A DNA stretch of 64,000 bases from UBA8886 sp002731655 (GCA_030754655.1 JASLZX010000001.1:62001-126000), one strand, 5' to 3'; positions 16,658 to 25,090 are shown, numbered from the stretch's first letter. Numbers and translations are program-made. Notes: generated by a model from the letters alone, not told the origin.

Positions 16658-17830
16658 ATGACCGACGCCCGCGATCCGGTTATCGTCAGCTTCGCCCGCA
16701 CGCCGCAAGGCAAGTTCGGCGGCACGCTGGCTGGGGTCAGCGCGCCCGACCTTGGGGGCATGGCCATCCGCGCCGCGGTCGCCCGGGCTGGCATCGCGCC
16801 GAAAGCGGTCGGCGAAGTGGTCATGGGCATCGTGCTCCCGGCGGGGCTGGGGCAGCACCCGGCACGGCAGGCGGCGCGCGGCGGCGGAATCCCCGACAGC
16901 GCCCCAGCGTACAATATCAACAAGATGTGCGGCTCGGGGATGAAGGCGCTGATGAACGCCGCCAACAGCATCCGCGCCGGCGAGCATGACGTCGTCGTCG
17001 CAGGCGGGATGGAGTCGATGTCACGCACGCCGTTCCTGATTGAGCGCCGCAAGTGGAAGCCCGATTCCGACAGCGAGCCGATCGACCACCTGTTCCACGA
17101 CGGGCTCTGTGACCCATACCACGACATCGCAATGGGGTGCACCGGCGACCACGTTGCCGCGACGCGCGATGTCAGCCGCGCCGACAGCGACGCCTTCGCG
17201 CTCGAGTCGCACCGCCGCGCCGCGCACGCCACCGACGCCGGCTGGTATGACGCCGAAATCGCCCCCGTCGCGACTCCACAAGGTGACGTAACGCGCGACG
17301 AAGGTTTTCGACACGATGCGTCGACCGAGGCACTTGCGGCGCTGAAGCCGGTCTTCGGCGATGACGGCGTCGTGACCGCCGGTAACGCTTCGCAGATTTC
17401 CGACGGCGGCGCGGCGCTGGTGGTGATGGCGCGCGAAACCGCCGCGGCGGACGGCATCACGGCGCTCGCGACCATCACGGCGCAGGCGGCGACCGGGCTG
17501 GCGCCCATGGAAGTCATGTGGGCGCCGGTCCCCGCAGTGCAGCAGCTCTGGGCACAGAACGGTCGCACGGAGGCGGATTACGACCTTTACGAGCACAACG
17601 AGGCGTTCGCTTCCGCATCGGTGGCGGTGATGCGCGGGCTCGGCCTGCACCACGCGAAGCTGAACCCGTGCGGCGGTGCCGTAGCGCTCGGTCACCCCAT
17701 TGGCTGCTCCGGCGCACGCATCGTCATCACGCTCATCAGCGCGCTGCGCCGCACCGGCGGCCGGCGCGGCTTCGCGACCGTCTGCCTGGGTGGTGGGATG
17801 GCGACCGCGATTGAGGTGGAGGTGGAATGA
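16658..17830 (+). CDS. Acetyl-CoA C-acetyltransferase (thiolase)
   Basis: A 390-residue thiolase starting at ATG 16658 (MTDARDPVIVSFARTP). It has the nucleophilic Cys motif NKMCGSGMKALMNAA, the EHNEAFA motif and the C-terminal CGGAVALGHPIGCSGARI with catalytic His and Cys. It matches the bacterial-type acetoacetyl-CoA thiolase rather than the archaeal SCP-x-type thiolase that pairs with a DUF35 protein. It catalyses reversible condensation of acetyl-CoA or thiolytic cleavage of 3-ketoacyl-CoA, in mevalonate entry or fatty acid degradation. No beta-oxidation genes are adjacent, so the pathway is undecided. The open frame continues upstream to 16421, but that part overlaps valS and lacks thiolase sequence. 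Confidence 0.93.
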   Translation: MTDARDPVIVSFARTPQGKFGGTLAGVSAPDLGGMAIRAAVARAGIAPKAVGEVVMGIVLPAGLGQHPARQAARGGGIPDSAPAYNINKMCGSGMKALMNAANSIRAGEHDVVVAGGMESMSRTPFLIERRKWKPDSDSEPIDHLFHDGLCDPYHDIAMGCTGDHVAATRDVSRADSDAFALESHRRAAHATDAGWYDAEIAPVATPQGDVTRDEGFRHDASTEALAALKPVFGDDGVVTAGNASQISDGGAALVVMARETAAADGITALATITAQAATGLAPMEVMWAPVPAVQQLWAQNGRTEADYDLYEHNEAFASASVAVMRGLGLHHAKLNPCGGAVALGHPIGCSGARIVITLISALRRTGGRRGFATVCLGGGMATAIEVEVE

Positions 17831-17858
17831 ATAAGGAATCATGAACGAAGAATCTTAG

Positions 17859-17870
17859 GATATATAATAT
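17859..17870 (+). promoter_or_regulatory. AT-rich promoter of the lipoprotein gene
   Basis: ATATATAATA lies in an AT-rich 75-nt gap upstream of the ATG at 17906. The distance (about 40 nt) implies a short leader; a second TTATAACC element around 17878-17885 lies at the leaderless distance. Confidence 0.45.
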
Positions 17871-17905
17871 GAAAAGGTTATAACCGGACTAATAGTATTA
17901 CAAGC

Positions 17906-19681
17906 ATGAGCAAGGCCTACTTGTTGGTGATTTGTTTGTTAGCGTCGTCCTTCACTGGATGTTTAGATAGTGATGAATTAGAACAAATGACTACTGAAGA
18001 TGAAACCGATGAAGATGATAATACTGAAAATACCAACAATGACGTTGATATCATTGGATGTATGGATGAAAGCGCCCTAAATTATGACGGAAACGCGACC
18101 ATTGCATCTGACCTTTGCTTAACAGAAGAAGAACTATTATTGGCAGAGGAAGTTTTCTGGAGTTCTTGGGATGGAGATGTTGTCAATAATGCAACTGAAC
18201 CTATTGGGTATCTCATGCTTGTGGACGAAACTTCATCCGATGGAGAAAATACGAGAGAACTTAATGTCCAGGAGGTGTTCTCTTCGGATTTCTATGACCA
18301 AACAATTGAAGTGGAACTAATAGGATCAACAGTCTCTGATAATGGAACTGAAGGAGATGATAATGGAACGGCTAAAAGCAGCGGAGGCCATACCCAAACA
18401 ATCTACTATTTTTCTAGACAGACTGTTTTTGATAACCGTGTACAAGTAGAGAAAAAAGATGATGAAGGAGAAGAAAAATATTCCATGAATGTCGCAACAA
18501 CATATAACGATTTCAGAAATAGTTTAGAACATGGACCTGGAATCGGTGGAGAAAACCATGAGATACGAGACCCCGGCCAGGCTTCGTCTTCGCAATCTCG
18601 TGGAGATGGGGATGGTAAACTCGACTCAGCGGAGAGAAAGGAAATAAGAGAAAGATTGGGATTTCCATCTTTGACTGGAGTTGAACAACAATCAGCAATC
18701 ATGGACAAATTGGTTTGTGGGGATAGCCTGCGCGGCTCCTTTACCGTCGTCATTTGTAATGTCAAATATTCAGGTACAGATACCAATACCGTACTTTTGA
18801 GTGATTATGGACGCATTGATGGAGTTGAAATTGAGGTTATGGGTGAAATGACAATGGATGGCTTCAGGATTACTGAATATTGCAATGAGATTGTTAATGC
18901 TGAGAGTAGTATTGTGGAAAACTACATTGAATATGGTCTAATGGAAAAGAGTTCTGGCATAACATGGGATACTGCTAGTCGCATCATTCTTCTTGATTCA
19001 CAAGAGATGCGCTTTGAAGAGTATGATTATGAAGTCCCTGTTATTGATTTGACACTGTCCCAAAAAGCATTGCCGTACCACTTTATTGTTGATGAAGATA
19101 CTGGAAAATCAAGTGAAGGTAAAAAAGGAATGAACGCAGTCAATGTCAAAGTCGTAATTGCAGGTCCGAGTGGGCCATATGGCAGTGAAGGCGATCTTAG
19201 CGATTACCGATTAATCGTTTCAGATTGCACTTTTGATAATGCTACAACTGGGGCTGATGAAGAGGCAACAAGCGCTAGAAGTAGTGGTAACAATGAATTT
19301 GAAATATTTGGTCAGAGAATATATGGAAGCGCTGAAAATACTTGCAATGACATCATCGGATATGACCTAGCTGATTTAGAAGGATTACTAGCAAATGGAA
19401 TTACATTTGTTGATAGTGACTCGAGTGGTACTCTTTCTGAAGGAGACCGTTTTGAATTTAGTGATAATTACACTGGCGATAATGAAACGTTTGATAATGC
19501 CGATATGCTACGACTTTATTCAATAAGCGCAGAAGAATACTGTGATAACAATATCAAGCCTACTAGTTCATCTTCAAAGATGCATGAAGGTGGAATGAAC
19601 AGTATTCGAAATATACGTTCGATTGACTCTAATGGCGAACAAAGCGTGGGACTGCGAATGGAGAAATTCGTGAGAGCTTAG
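17906..19681 (+). CDS. Acidic secreted lipoprotein of unknown function, AT-rich island gene
   Basis: A 591-residue protein with a signal peptide and lipobox (SSFTGC, lipidated Cys19). An Asp/Glu/Asn-rich linker follows, then a GCMDESALNYDGNAT motif (about residues 52-66) like the short Cys-containing CMDxxAxNYxxxA repeats common in secreted marine proteins. The remainder has alternating beta-like segments and no enzyme motif I recognise. The gene is strikingly AT-rich (about 40% GC by eye) with A/T-ending codons, unlike both neighbours. It sits alone between the thiolase and the ribosomal operon. Recent acquisition from a low-GC relative or virus is plausible. It is not a pseudogene; the frame is open throughout. 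Confidence 0.75.
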   Translation: MSKAYLLVICLLASSFTGCLDSDELEQMTTEDETDEDDNTENTNNDVDIIGCMDESALNYDGNATIASDLCLTEEELLLAEEVFWSSWDGDVVNNATEPIGYLMLVDETSSDGENTRELNVQEVFSSDFYDQTIEVELIGSTVSDNGTEGDDNGTAKSSGGHTQTIYYFSRQTVFDNRVQVEKKDDEGEEKYSMNVATTYNDFRNSLEHGPGIGGENHEIRDPGQASSSQSRGDGDGKLDSAERKEIRERLGFPSLTGVEQQSAIMDKLVCGDSLRGSFTVVICNVKYSGTDTNTVLLSDYGRIDGVEIEVMGEMTMDGFRITEYCNEIVNAESSIVENYIEYGLMEKSSGITWDTASRIILLDSQEMRFEEYDYEVPVIDLTLSQKALPYHFIVDEDTGKSSEGKKGMNAVNVKVVIAGPSGPYGSEGDLSDYRLIVSDCTFDNATTGADEEATSARSSGNNEFEIFGQRIYGSAENTCNDIIGYDLADLEGLLANGITFVDSDSSGTLSEGDRFEFSDNYTGDNETFDNADMLRLYSISAEEYCDNNIKPTSSSSKMHEGGMNSIRNIRSIDSNGEQSVGLRMEKFVRA

Positions 19682-19707
19682 GTTTTCTAAATTAAATGTT
19701 GTGACTA

Positions 19708-19712
19708 TTTTT
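19708..19712 (+). terminator. T-tract terminator after the lipoprotein gene
   Basis: TTTTT in an AT-rich stretch 27 nt after the lipoprotein stop fits archaeal oligo-T termination. No stable hairpin precedes it. Confidence 0.35.
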
Positions 19713-19746
19713 ACCCTGAATCATCGTCCTGAACTTACACCAGCGC

Positions 19747-19753
19747 TTATATA
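19747..19753 (+). promoter_or_regulatory. TATA box of the ribosomal protein operon
   Basis: TTATATA is the only clear TATA element between the lipoprotein gene and rpl3. Transcription is expected to begin about 25 nt later (near 19778), giving a leader of about 140 nt, unlike the leaderless starts of many other genes in the window. Confidence 0.6.
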
Positions 19754-19777
19754 GGGTCCGTTTTTCGACGCGAGCCG

Positions 19778-19920
19778 CGCCTGGCTGAACCAGACGTTCG
19801 GGGTAATCATCCCCGCACCCCCCCGAGCTAATTCCTGCTCGTCGGGAAACGACGTCACGGTTTGCCCGGGAGAGCGCGGTTCTACGCCTGTCCCTGCTAC
19901 GGGAGGGCGCAAGCCAGCAC
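19778..19920 (+). promoter_or_regulatory. Structured 5' leader of the L3-secY operon
   Basis: Four successive inverted repeats can be read: CTGG/CCAG (19781-19793), CGGGG/CCCCG with a 7-nt loop (19799-19815), CGTCG/CGACG (19840-19854), and TCCC/GGGA (19891-19904) reinforced by outer CGCC/GGCG. The last hairpin contains GGGAGGG, the only Shine-Dalgarno-like sequence before the ATG at 19921. Pairing would hide it, which suggests autogenous control by a ribosomal protein or another ligand. Function is inference. Confidence 0.45.
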
Positions 19921-20931
19921 ATGTCGAAGAACAACAAACCCAGACGGGGCTCCCGCGCCTACAGCCCGCGCAAGCGTGCGCGTTCGGAAACGCCGCACGT
20001 CTCCAGCTGGCCGGCTGGCGGCAACGGCGAGCCGCAGCTGCAGGGATTCGCGGGCTACAAGGTCGGGATGACACACATCATGGCGGTCGACTACCGCCGC
20101 ACTTCGACCACAGCGGGGCAGGAAGTGCGGATGCCAGTTACAGTGGTCGAGGTGCCGCCAATGTTCGCCGTCGGCGTACGCGGCTACATTCAGGACACTT
20201 ACGGGCTGCGGACCTTCAGCGAGGTCTGGGCCGAAGAGCTGGACGAGATGCTCGCGCGGCGGCTACCGCTGCCCGCGGGGCAGGACCGCAAGGCACGCTG
20301 GAAGCAGCTCGAGGAAGCGGACTTGGACGAAGTGCGGATACTGGTCCAGACGCAGCCGAAGCTGATTACGGGCGTCCCGAAGAAGAAGCCCGAAGTAATG
20401 GAGATCGCGGTTCGTGGCGGCGACCTGCCGGCGCAGCTCGCCTTCGCCAAGGAGAAGCTCGGGCAAGAGGTCGTGATGGCCGACTTCGCCGAGGATGGTG
20501 AGATGCTCGACGCGATTGCGATAACGACCGGGAAAGGCTTTCAGGGCCACATCAAGCGCTGGGGCGTCAAACTGCTGACGCACAAGAACTCCAAACACCG
20601 CCGCATGATTGGTAACCTGGGGCCGTTCAACCCCGGCTACGTCAAGCCGACCGTCCCGCAGGCGGGGCAGACCGGCTACCACCAGCGCACCGAGTTCAAC
20701 AAGCGGCTGCTGCGGGTCGGCGACAATCCTGACGATATCAACCCCAAGGGGGGCTTCCTGCACTATGGGCTGGTGCGAGGACCGTATGCCCTGTTCCACG
20801 GCTCGCTCCCGGGACCGTCAAAACGACTGATACGCTTCCGCAAGGCGATTCGATTCCACGGCACCGCGGCCGACTCGAAGGTCGTCCCAGAAATCACGAT
20901 GCTTTCGCAGGAATCTGCGCAGGGGGCCTGA
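19921..20931 (+). CDS. rpl3: Ribosomal protein L3 (uL3)
   Basis: A 336-residue archaeal/eukaryotic-type L3. It has the basic N-terminus (RRGSRAYSPRKRARSETP), GFAGYKVGMTHI near residue 42 and the central GKGFQGHIKRWGVKL loop that reaches the peptidyl transferase centre. L3 is a primary binder of 23S rRNA and starts large-subunit assembly. It is the first gene of a roughly 27-gene coupled operon and is preceded by a structured leader. Many Euryarchaeota have a SPOUT-type methyltransferase gene just upstream of rpl3; here that place is taken by the lipoprotein gene. Confidence 0.97.
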   Translation: MSKNNKPRRGSRAYSPRKRARSETPHVSSWPAGGNGEPQLQGFAGYKVGMTHIMAVDYRRTSTTAGQEVRMPVTVVEVPPMFAVGVRGYIQDTYGLRTFSEVWAEELDEMLARRLPLPAGQDRKARWKQLEEADLDEVRILVQTQPKLITGVPKKKPEVMEIAVRGGDLPAQLAFAKEKLGQEVVMADFAEDGEMLDAIAITTGKGFQGHIKRWGVKLLTHKNSKHRRMIGNLGPFNPGYVKPTVPQAGQTGYHQRTEFNKRLLRVGDNPDDINPKGGFLHYGLVRGPYALFHGSLPGPSKRLIRFRKAIRFHGTAADSKVVPEITMLSQESAQGA

Positions 20932-20932
20932 A

Positions 20933-21712
20933 ATGAAAGTCCCGGTTTACAGCATCAGTGGTAAGGCCGGGAAATCGAAGGCTGCGCTGCCAACCGCGTT
21001 TGACGGCCCGGTGCGAACCGACCTGATTCGCCGTGCGGTGCGAACCGCGCAGGCCAACCGCCGGCAGCCCTACGGGGCGATGATTGGCGCTGGTATGCGC
21101 CACTCAGCAGAGTGGCCCGGCAAGGGCCGCGGGATGGCGCGCACACCCAGAACCCCCGTCGGACGCGGAGCCGAGGCACCCAACACCGTCGGCGGCCGTC
21201 GGGCGCATCCGCCCAAACCGTCAAAGGAGTGGGGGCTGAAGATGAACGCGCGCGAACGCCGTGTTGCGTTCCGCTCGGCGCTCGCAGCCACCGCCGACGC
21301 GGCCGTGGTCGCCGGACGCGGCCACCGGCTGCCGGAGAAGGCGACAACGCCTTTCGTCGTCAGTAAGGACATTGAAACTCTTGCCAGCAAGCACGAGGGC
21401 GAGTCGCTGACCCGCCGCGCGCAGAAGCTGCTGGAGGTGCTCGGGCTCGACGCTGAACTCGCGCGAGGCGCGGAGCGCAAGGTGCGCGCCGGCCGCGGCA
21501 AGCGGCGCGGCCGGCGCTACCGCCGCCCGAAGAGCGCGCTAGTCGTGCTCTCGGAGTTCAACGGCAGTGAGCGCGCGTTCCGCAACCTTGGCGGAGTCGA
21601 AGTAACGACGGCGGCGCAGCTCAATACCGAGATGCTCGCACCGGGCGGCGACCCGGGGCGGCTGATGGTGATTTCGCAGCCCGCGCTCAAGGCGCTGGAG
21701 GCGCGACTATGA
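20933..21712 (+). CDS. rpl4: Ribosomal protein L4 (uL4)
   Basis: A 259-residue archaeal L4 with the extended internal loop that lines the exit tunnel (GKGRGMARTPRTPVGRGAEA region, residues ~63-82) and the globular Rossmann-like part with PKSALVVLSEFNGSE. It starts with MKVPVYSISGK one nucleotide after the L3 stop, and its end overlaps rpl23 by 4 nt. It binds 23S rRNA domain I. Size and domain order are normal for archaea. Confidence 0.97.
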   Translation: MKVPVYSISGKAGKSKAALPTAFDGPVRTDLIRRAVRTAQANRRQPYGAMIGAGMRHSAEWPGKGRGMARTPRTPVGRGAEAPNTVGGRRAHPPKPSKEWGLKMNARERRVAFRSALAATADAAVVAGRGHRLPEKATTPFVVSKDIETLASKHEGESLTRRAQKLLEVLGLDAELARGAERKVRAGRGKRRGRRYRRPKSALVVLSEFNGSERAFRNLGGVEVTTAAQLNTEMLAPGGDPGRLMVISQPALKALEARL

Positions 21713-21963
21713 GTTCGCATCGCGTTATCCTAAGCCCCCGTTCGAAAGAGCGTGCGCTCTACATGCTCGATGACAACAAGCTCGAGTTCTACGTCTCTCG
21801 CACTTCGACCAAGCCCGACATCCGCGCTGCGGTGCAGGACCTGTTTCAGGTCGAGGCACTGAAAGTCAACACCCGCATCACAAAGGAAGGAAAGCTCGCC
21901 ATCGTCACGCTGACGGCCGACCATTCGGCGGAAGACCTGAGCAACAGACTGGGGATTCTCTGA
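21709..21963 (+). CDS. rpl23: Ribosomal protein L23 (uL23)
   Basis: An 84-residue archaeal L23 with the compact fold (VILSPRSKERALYMLDDNKLEFYV) and the conserved VKVNTRITKEGKLAIV-like segment near residues 52-67. It sits at the tunnel exit and docks SRP, trigger-like factors and the Sec translocon. The ATG overlaps the L4 stop by 4 nt, and its stop overlaps the L2 start region. Length is normal. Confidence 0.95.
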   Translation: MSSHRVILSPRSKERALYMLDDNKLEFYVSRTSTKPDIRAAVQDLFQVEALKVNTRITKEGKLAIVTLTADHSAEDLSNRLGIL

Positions 21964-22661
21964 TGGGAAAGCGCATCATGAACCGGCGGCGCGGGCGGGG
22001 TTTCCGCTATCGCGCGACCGATAACCGCTTCAAGGGCAAGGTGCGCCATCCACGCGCCAAGTCTTCCAGCGGCGTCGTCCAGAAGCTACTCCACGACCCG
22101 GGGCGCTCGGCTCCCGTGGCGCAAGTGCGCGATGGCGACGGCGACTACATCATGCTGGCGCACGACGGGATGCGCGTGGGGCAGTCGGTGGACGCCGGCC
22201 ACGGCGCCGAAGTCGCGCGCGGCAATACGGTCTATATTGGCTCAATCCCCGAAGGGACGCGAGTCTACAACGTCGAGCTGCAGCCGGGTGACGGTGGACG
22301 GCTGGCGCGCGCTGCAGGGCAGCGCGCGATTGTCGTCTCCCACGGCAAGCAGACTACCGTGCGGCTCCCGTCACGCAAGCACAAGACGCTCGATAACATG
22401 TGCCGTGCCACGATTGGCGCGGTCGCCGGCTCGGGTCGCGGCGAGAAGCCGATTGGCAAGGCTGGCAAGAATTTTCACCGCAACCGCTCGCGCGCCCGCA
22501 TCTGGCCCAGGGTCCGCGGCGTGGCGATGAACGCGGTTGACCACCCGCACGGCTCTGGCCGCAAGCAGACCATCGGCATCCCATCGTCGGTCTCGCGCCA
22601 CACGCCGCCCGGTCGCAAGGTCGGCCACATCGCGCCCAAGCGCACGGGGGCGAAGCGCTAA
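21963..22661 (+). CDS. rpl2: Ribosomal protein L2 (uL2)
   Basis: A 232-residue archaeal L2. It has the basic N-terminus (MNRRRGRGFRYRATDNRFKG), the central GDGGRLARAAGQRA segment and the C-terminal AMNAVDHPHGSGRKQTIG loop whose His is close to the peptidyl transferase centre. It is required for subunit association and catalysis. It starts at the last base of the L23 stop and ends overlapping rps19 by one nucleotide. No oddity is seen. Confidence 0.97.
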   Translation: MGKRIMNRRRGRGFRYRATDNRFKGKVRHPRAKSSSGVVQKLLHDPGRSAPVAQVRDGDGDYIMLAHDGMRVGQSVDAGHGAEVARGNTVYIGSIPEGTRVYNVELQPGDGGRLARAAGQRAIVVSHGKQTTVRLPSRKHKTLDNMCRATIGAVAGSGRGEKPIGKAGKNFHRNRSRARIWPRVRGVAMNAVDHPHGSGRKQTIGIPSSVSRHTPPGRKVGHIAPKRTGAKR

Positions 22662-23125
22662 TGGCCCGCCAGCGCAAGTCGGCAACGCCAAAGGCCGCGC
22701 GGAGGCGCGAGCGTAAGAGGCGCGCAGGCGTACAGGTACGCCGCAAGAAGGAGTACACCTACCGCGGGCTGACCGTCACCGAGCTGAAGGCGCTCTCGCT
22801 CGAGGAGTTCCTGGAGCTGATGCCGTCGCGCCAGCGCCGCTCGTTCACCCGCGGGCTGACGCGCGAGCAGGCGAAGATAATCCGGGACGCTGAGGCGGAC
22901 CCTGATTCCGTAATCCGCACCCACCGCCGCGAAATGATTGTAATTCCCCAGTTCATCGGCCGCAAGTTTGCCATCTACGACGGGCATGAGTTCGTCGAGG
23001 TGGAAGTGCAGCCGGAAATGGTAGGCCACTACTTCGGCGAGTTTGCGCAGACGCGCACACCGCCTACGCATACGGGACCCGGCGTTGGGGCGACCCGTTC
23101 ATCCAAGTTCATGCCGCTCAAATGA
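22661..23125 (+). CDS. rps19: Ribosomal protein S19 (uS19)
   Basis: A 154-residue archaeal S19. It has a basic N-terminal extension (residues 1-30), YRGLTVTELKALSLEEFLEL, the core IVIPQFIGRKFAIYDGHEFV and a tail ending GATRSSKFMPLK. S19 with S13 forms the head of the small subunit near the A-site tRNA. It lies in the canonical position after L2 with a 1-nt overlap and a 4-nt overlap with rpl22. Confidence 0.96.
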   Translation: MARQRKSATPKAARRRERKRRAGVQVRRKKEYTYRGLTVTELKALSLEEFLELMPSRQRRSFTRGLTREQAKIIRDAEADPDSVIRTHRREMIVIPQFIGRKFAIYDGHEFVEVEVQPEMVGHYFGEFAQTRTPPTHTGPGVGATRSSKFMPLK

Positions 23126-23574
23126 AAGGCTATTCATTCCCCTACGACCCCGAAATCCATGCCGCCGCGCGCGGCAAGGAGATGGCAATCTCCCCACGGC
23201 ATGCGCGCGAAATCTGTCGCGCCATCCGCGGGATGGAGCTCGAGCGCGCGCGGGGCTATCTCGGGCGCGTAATCGATATGCGCGAGCCGGTCCCGTTCAC
23301 GCGGCACGCCGGCAAGGTGGGGCACCGCAAGGGCAAGGGCCGCGCCGCAGGGCGCTACCCGCGCAAGGCGGCCGCCGCCATCCTGAAAATTATCGAGTCG
23401 GCGCAGAGCAACGGCGAGACGATGCACCTTGACATTGACGAATGGCGCATCGTGCATGTTGCCACGTCGCGTGGGCCCGCCTTCGAGGCACGTTTCCCGC
23501 GAGCGCGCGGCCGCGCCACACCCAAGATGCGCGAGACCGCCAACGTCGAAGTGGTGCTGGAGGGCATCGAATGA
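23122..23574 (+). CDS. rpl22: Ribosomal protein L22 (uL22)
   Basis: A 150-residue archaeal L22. It has ISPRHAREICRAIRGMELERA, the tunnel-lining beta hairpin with GHRKGKGRAAGRYPRKAAAA and the C-terminal GRATPKMRETANVEVVLEG. It contacts all 23S rRNA domains and forms the tunnel constriction with L4. Start ATG 23122 overlaps the S19 stop; its end overlaps rps3 by 4 nt. Length is typical for archaea and about 40 residues longer than in bacteria. Confidence 0.96.
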   Translation: MKGYSFPYDPEIHAAARGKEMAISPRHAREICRAIRGMELERARGYLGRVIDMREPVPFTRHAGKVGHRKGKGRAAGRYPRKAAAAILKIIESAQSNGETMHLDIDEWRIVHVATSRGPAFEARFPRARGRATPKMRETANVEVVLEGIE

Positions 23575-24359
23575 CGACTATCGCACGCGAGATGGTCGAG
23601 GAGCGCGTGCGGCGCATGCTGGTCCACGACTTCGTCCGCAAGGAGGTGGCGCGCGCCGGTTTCGGCGGGCTCTCCATCCAGCGCACCCCACTGGGAACGC
23701 ACGTCCGCATTCAGGCCGAGCGCCCCGGCATCGTCATCGGCCGCAAAGGGGTCGACATTAACCGGCTGACTGAGGAGCTGGAGCGCACTTTCGGCTACGA
23801 GAACCTGCAAGTCGAGGCGGCCGAGGTGGAGACCTGGGCACTGAACCCGGACGTAATGGCGTCGAAGGTCGCCAACACGCTCGAGCGCGGCTGGAACTAC
23901 CGCCGTGCGGGTAACTCGATGCTCCAGCGCATCATGGGCGCTGGCGCACGCGGCTGCCAGATTACGATTGCCGGCAAGCTGACCGGGCTGCGCCACCGCA
24001 CCGAGAAGTTTATCGAAGGCCACATCAAACACTGCGGCGAGCCCGCGCTGGAGCTGATGAAGGTCGGCTACGCGCAGGCGAAGCTGAAGCCAGGAACCAT
24101 CGGCGTCAAGGTCGTCATCATGCCGCCTGACGCGAAACTGCCGGCCGAAATCACCGTCGAGCCGGTCGCCGTGCCAGAGCCGCCCGCGGAAGCCGTTGAG
24201 GGCGAGGAAGCCCCGGAAGCGGCGGACGCCGAAGCGGACGCAAAGGCCGCCCCCGAAGGCGAGGCGCAGCCGGAAGCTGAAGCGGCGCCGGCCGAAACCG
24301 CACCCGAGGCAGCTCCCGAAGAGCCGCCCGCGAAGGAAACCAAGGAGGATTCAAAGTGA
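23571..24359 (+). CDS. rps3: Ribosomal protein S3 (uS3) with long acidic Ala/Pro/Glu tail
   Basis: A 262-residue S3 from ATG 23571. It has an N-terminal KH type II domain (TPLGTHVRIQAERPGIVIGRKG region) and the conserved C-terminal domain ending near KPGTIGVKVVIMPPD (about 187). Beyond residue 200 comes a ~60-residue low-complexity tail rich in Glu, Ala and Pro ending EEPPAKETKEDSK. Acidic S3 tails occur in some archaea, and their function is not known. S3 forms the mRNA entry site. It overlaps rpl29 by 4 nt. Confidence 0.96.
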   Translation: MTTIAREMVEERVRRMLVHDFVRKEVARAGFGGLSIQRTPLGTHVRIQAERPGIVIGRKGVDINRLTEELERTFGYENLQVEAAEVETWALNPDVMASKVANTLERGWNYRRAGNSMLQRIMGAGARGCQITIAGKLTGLRHRTEKFIEGHIKHCGEPALELMKVGYAQAKLKPGTIGVKVVIMPPDAKLPAEITVEPVAVPEPPAEAVEGEEAPEAADAEADAKAAPEGEAQPEAEAAPAETAPEAAPEEPPAKETKEDSK

Positions 24360-24562
24360 GCCGCAAGGCCGCTGCGCTGCGCGAGCTGGCGCCCGAAGAG
24401 CGCGTTGCACGACTGGGTGAGCTGCGTAGCGAGCTGATGCACGAGCGCGGCGTCGCGTCGATGGGCGGACAGCCCGCTTCGCCTGGACGCATGCGCTCGC
24501 TGCGCAAGCAGGTGGCGCGACTGCAGACTGTGATGCGCGAACTGGGGGAACGCTATGGCTGA
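24356..24562 (+). CDS. rpl29: Ribosomal protein L29 (uL29)
   Basis: A 68-residue helical hairpin protein with LRELAPEERVARLGELRSEL and the GRMRSLRKQVARLQTVMRE second helix. It lies at the tunnel exit beside L23 and takes part in SRP docking. The GTG at 24356 overlaps the S3 stop by 4 nt. The position after S3 and before aIF1 is the standard archaeal order. Confidence 0.93.
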   Translation: MSRKAAALRELAPEERVARLGELRSELMHERGVASMGGQPASPGRMRSLRKQVARLQTVMRELGERYG

Positions 24563-24851
24563 CATCTGTTCCACCTGCGCGCTGCCGGTCGAAATCTGCG
24601 TCTGCGAGGATATCGCGCGCGAGCAGCAGGAAATACGCGTGCGTATTGAGAAGCGACGCTACGGCAAACTGATGACTGTACTCGAGGGGCTCGGCAGCGA
24701 TATTGACATTCCCGACCTGCTCAAGACATTGAAGACCAAGTGTGCCACTGGCGGCACCTACAAGGATGGTGCCATCGAGCTGCAGGGCAACCACACGCGC
24801 AACGTGAAGGTAATCCTGGGCGACATGGGCTTCCCGGTGGGTGACGCATGA
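24555..24851 (+). CDS. Translation initiation factor aIF1 (SUI1)
   Basis: A 98-residue SUI1-family factor. It has RRYGKLMTVLEGLGSDIDIPDL, TLKTKCATGGTYKDGAIELQ and a C-terminal GNHTRNVKVILGDMGF. The N-terminus has a four-cysteine cluster (Cys5, Cys8, Cys15, Cys17) that could bind zinc, as in several archaeal aIF1 proteins. It monitors start codon selection on the small subunit. It overlaps rpl29 by 8 nt and rnp1 by 4 nt, the usual archaeal location between L29 and the RNase P protein. Confidence 0.95.
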   Translation: MADICSTCALPVEICVCEDIAREQQEIRVRIEKRRYGKLMTVLEGLGSDIDIPDLLKTLKTKCATGGTYKDGAIELQGNHTRNVKVILGDMGFPVGDA

Positions 24852-25090
24852 AGATGGCGCAGCGCGAATTCATCGGCCGGTGTGTCACCGTCGCGGAGCA
24901 CAGCGACCCATCACTACGGGGCCTGGCGGGGACGGTCGTCGACGAGACGCGCGAAACGCTACTGCTCAAGTCCACCGGGGGGCGCAAGCGCGTCGCCAAG
25001 CGCGGCGGCAGCTTCGACTTCGACGGCGAGACCGTCGCGGGCGACCGGATTGCGTTCCGGCCACAGGACCGCACCCGGAGGTGCGCATGA
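24848..25090 (+). CDS. rnp1: Ribonuclease P protein component 1 (Rpp29 homolog)
   Basis: An 80-residue Sm-like beta-barrel protein with REFIGRCVTVAEHSDPSLRG, GTVVDETRETLLLKS and a C-terminal DRIAFRPQDRTRR, matching archaeal Rnp1/Rpp29/P29. It partners with Rpp21 to activate the specificity domain of RNase P RNA for 5' processing of tRNA. Its ATG overlaps the aIF1 stop and its end overlaps rps17. Length is near the minimum for the family. Confidence 0.92.
   Translation: MKMAQREFIGRCVTVAEHSDPSLRGLAGTVVDETRETLLLKSTGGRKRVAKRGGSFDFDGETVAGDRIAFRPQDRTRRCA

Noticed and set aside
19799..19870. Possible tRNA on the minus strand (5-bp stem, 7-nt loop with T before a GAT triplet, and a TTCA-containing hairpin nearby)
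   Set aside because: No acceptor stem, no proper D-arm, and the TTCA hairpin has the wrong stem/loop size. Better read as hairpins of the ribosomal operon leader.
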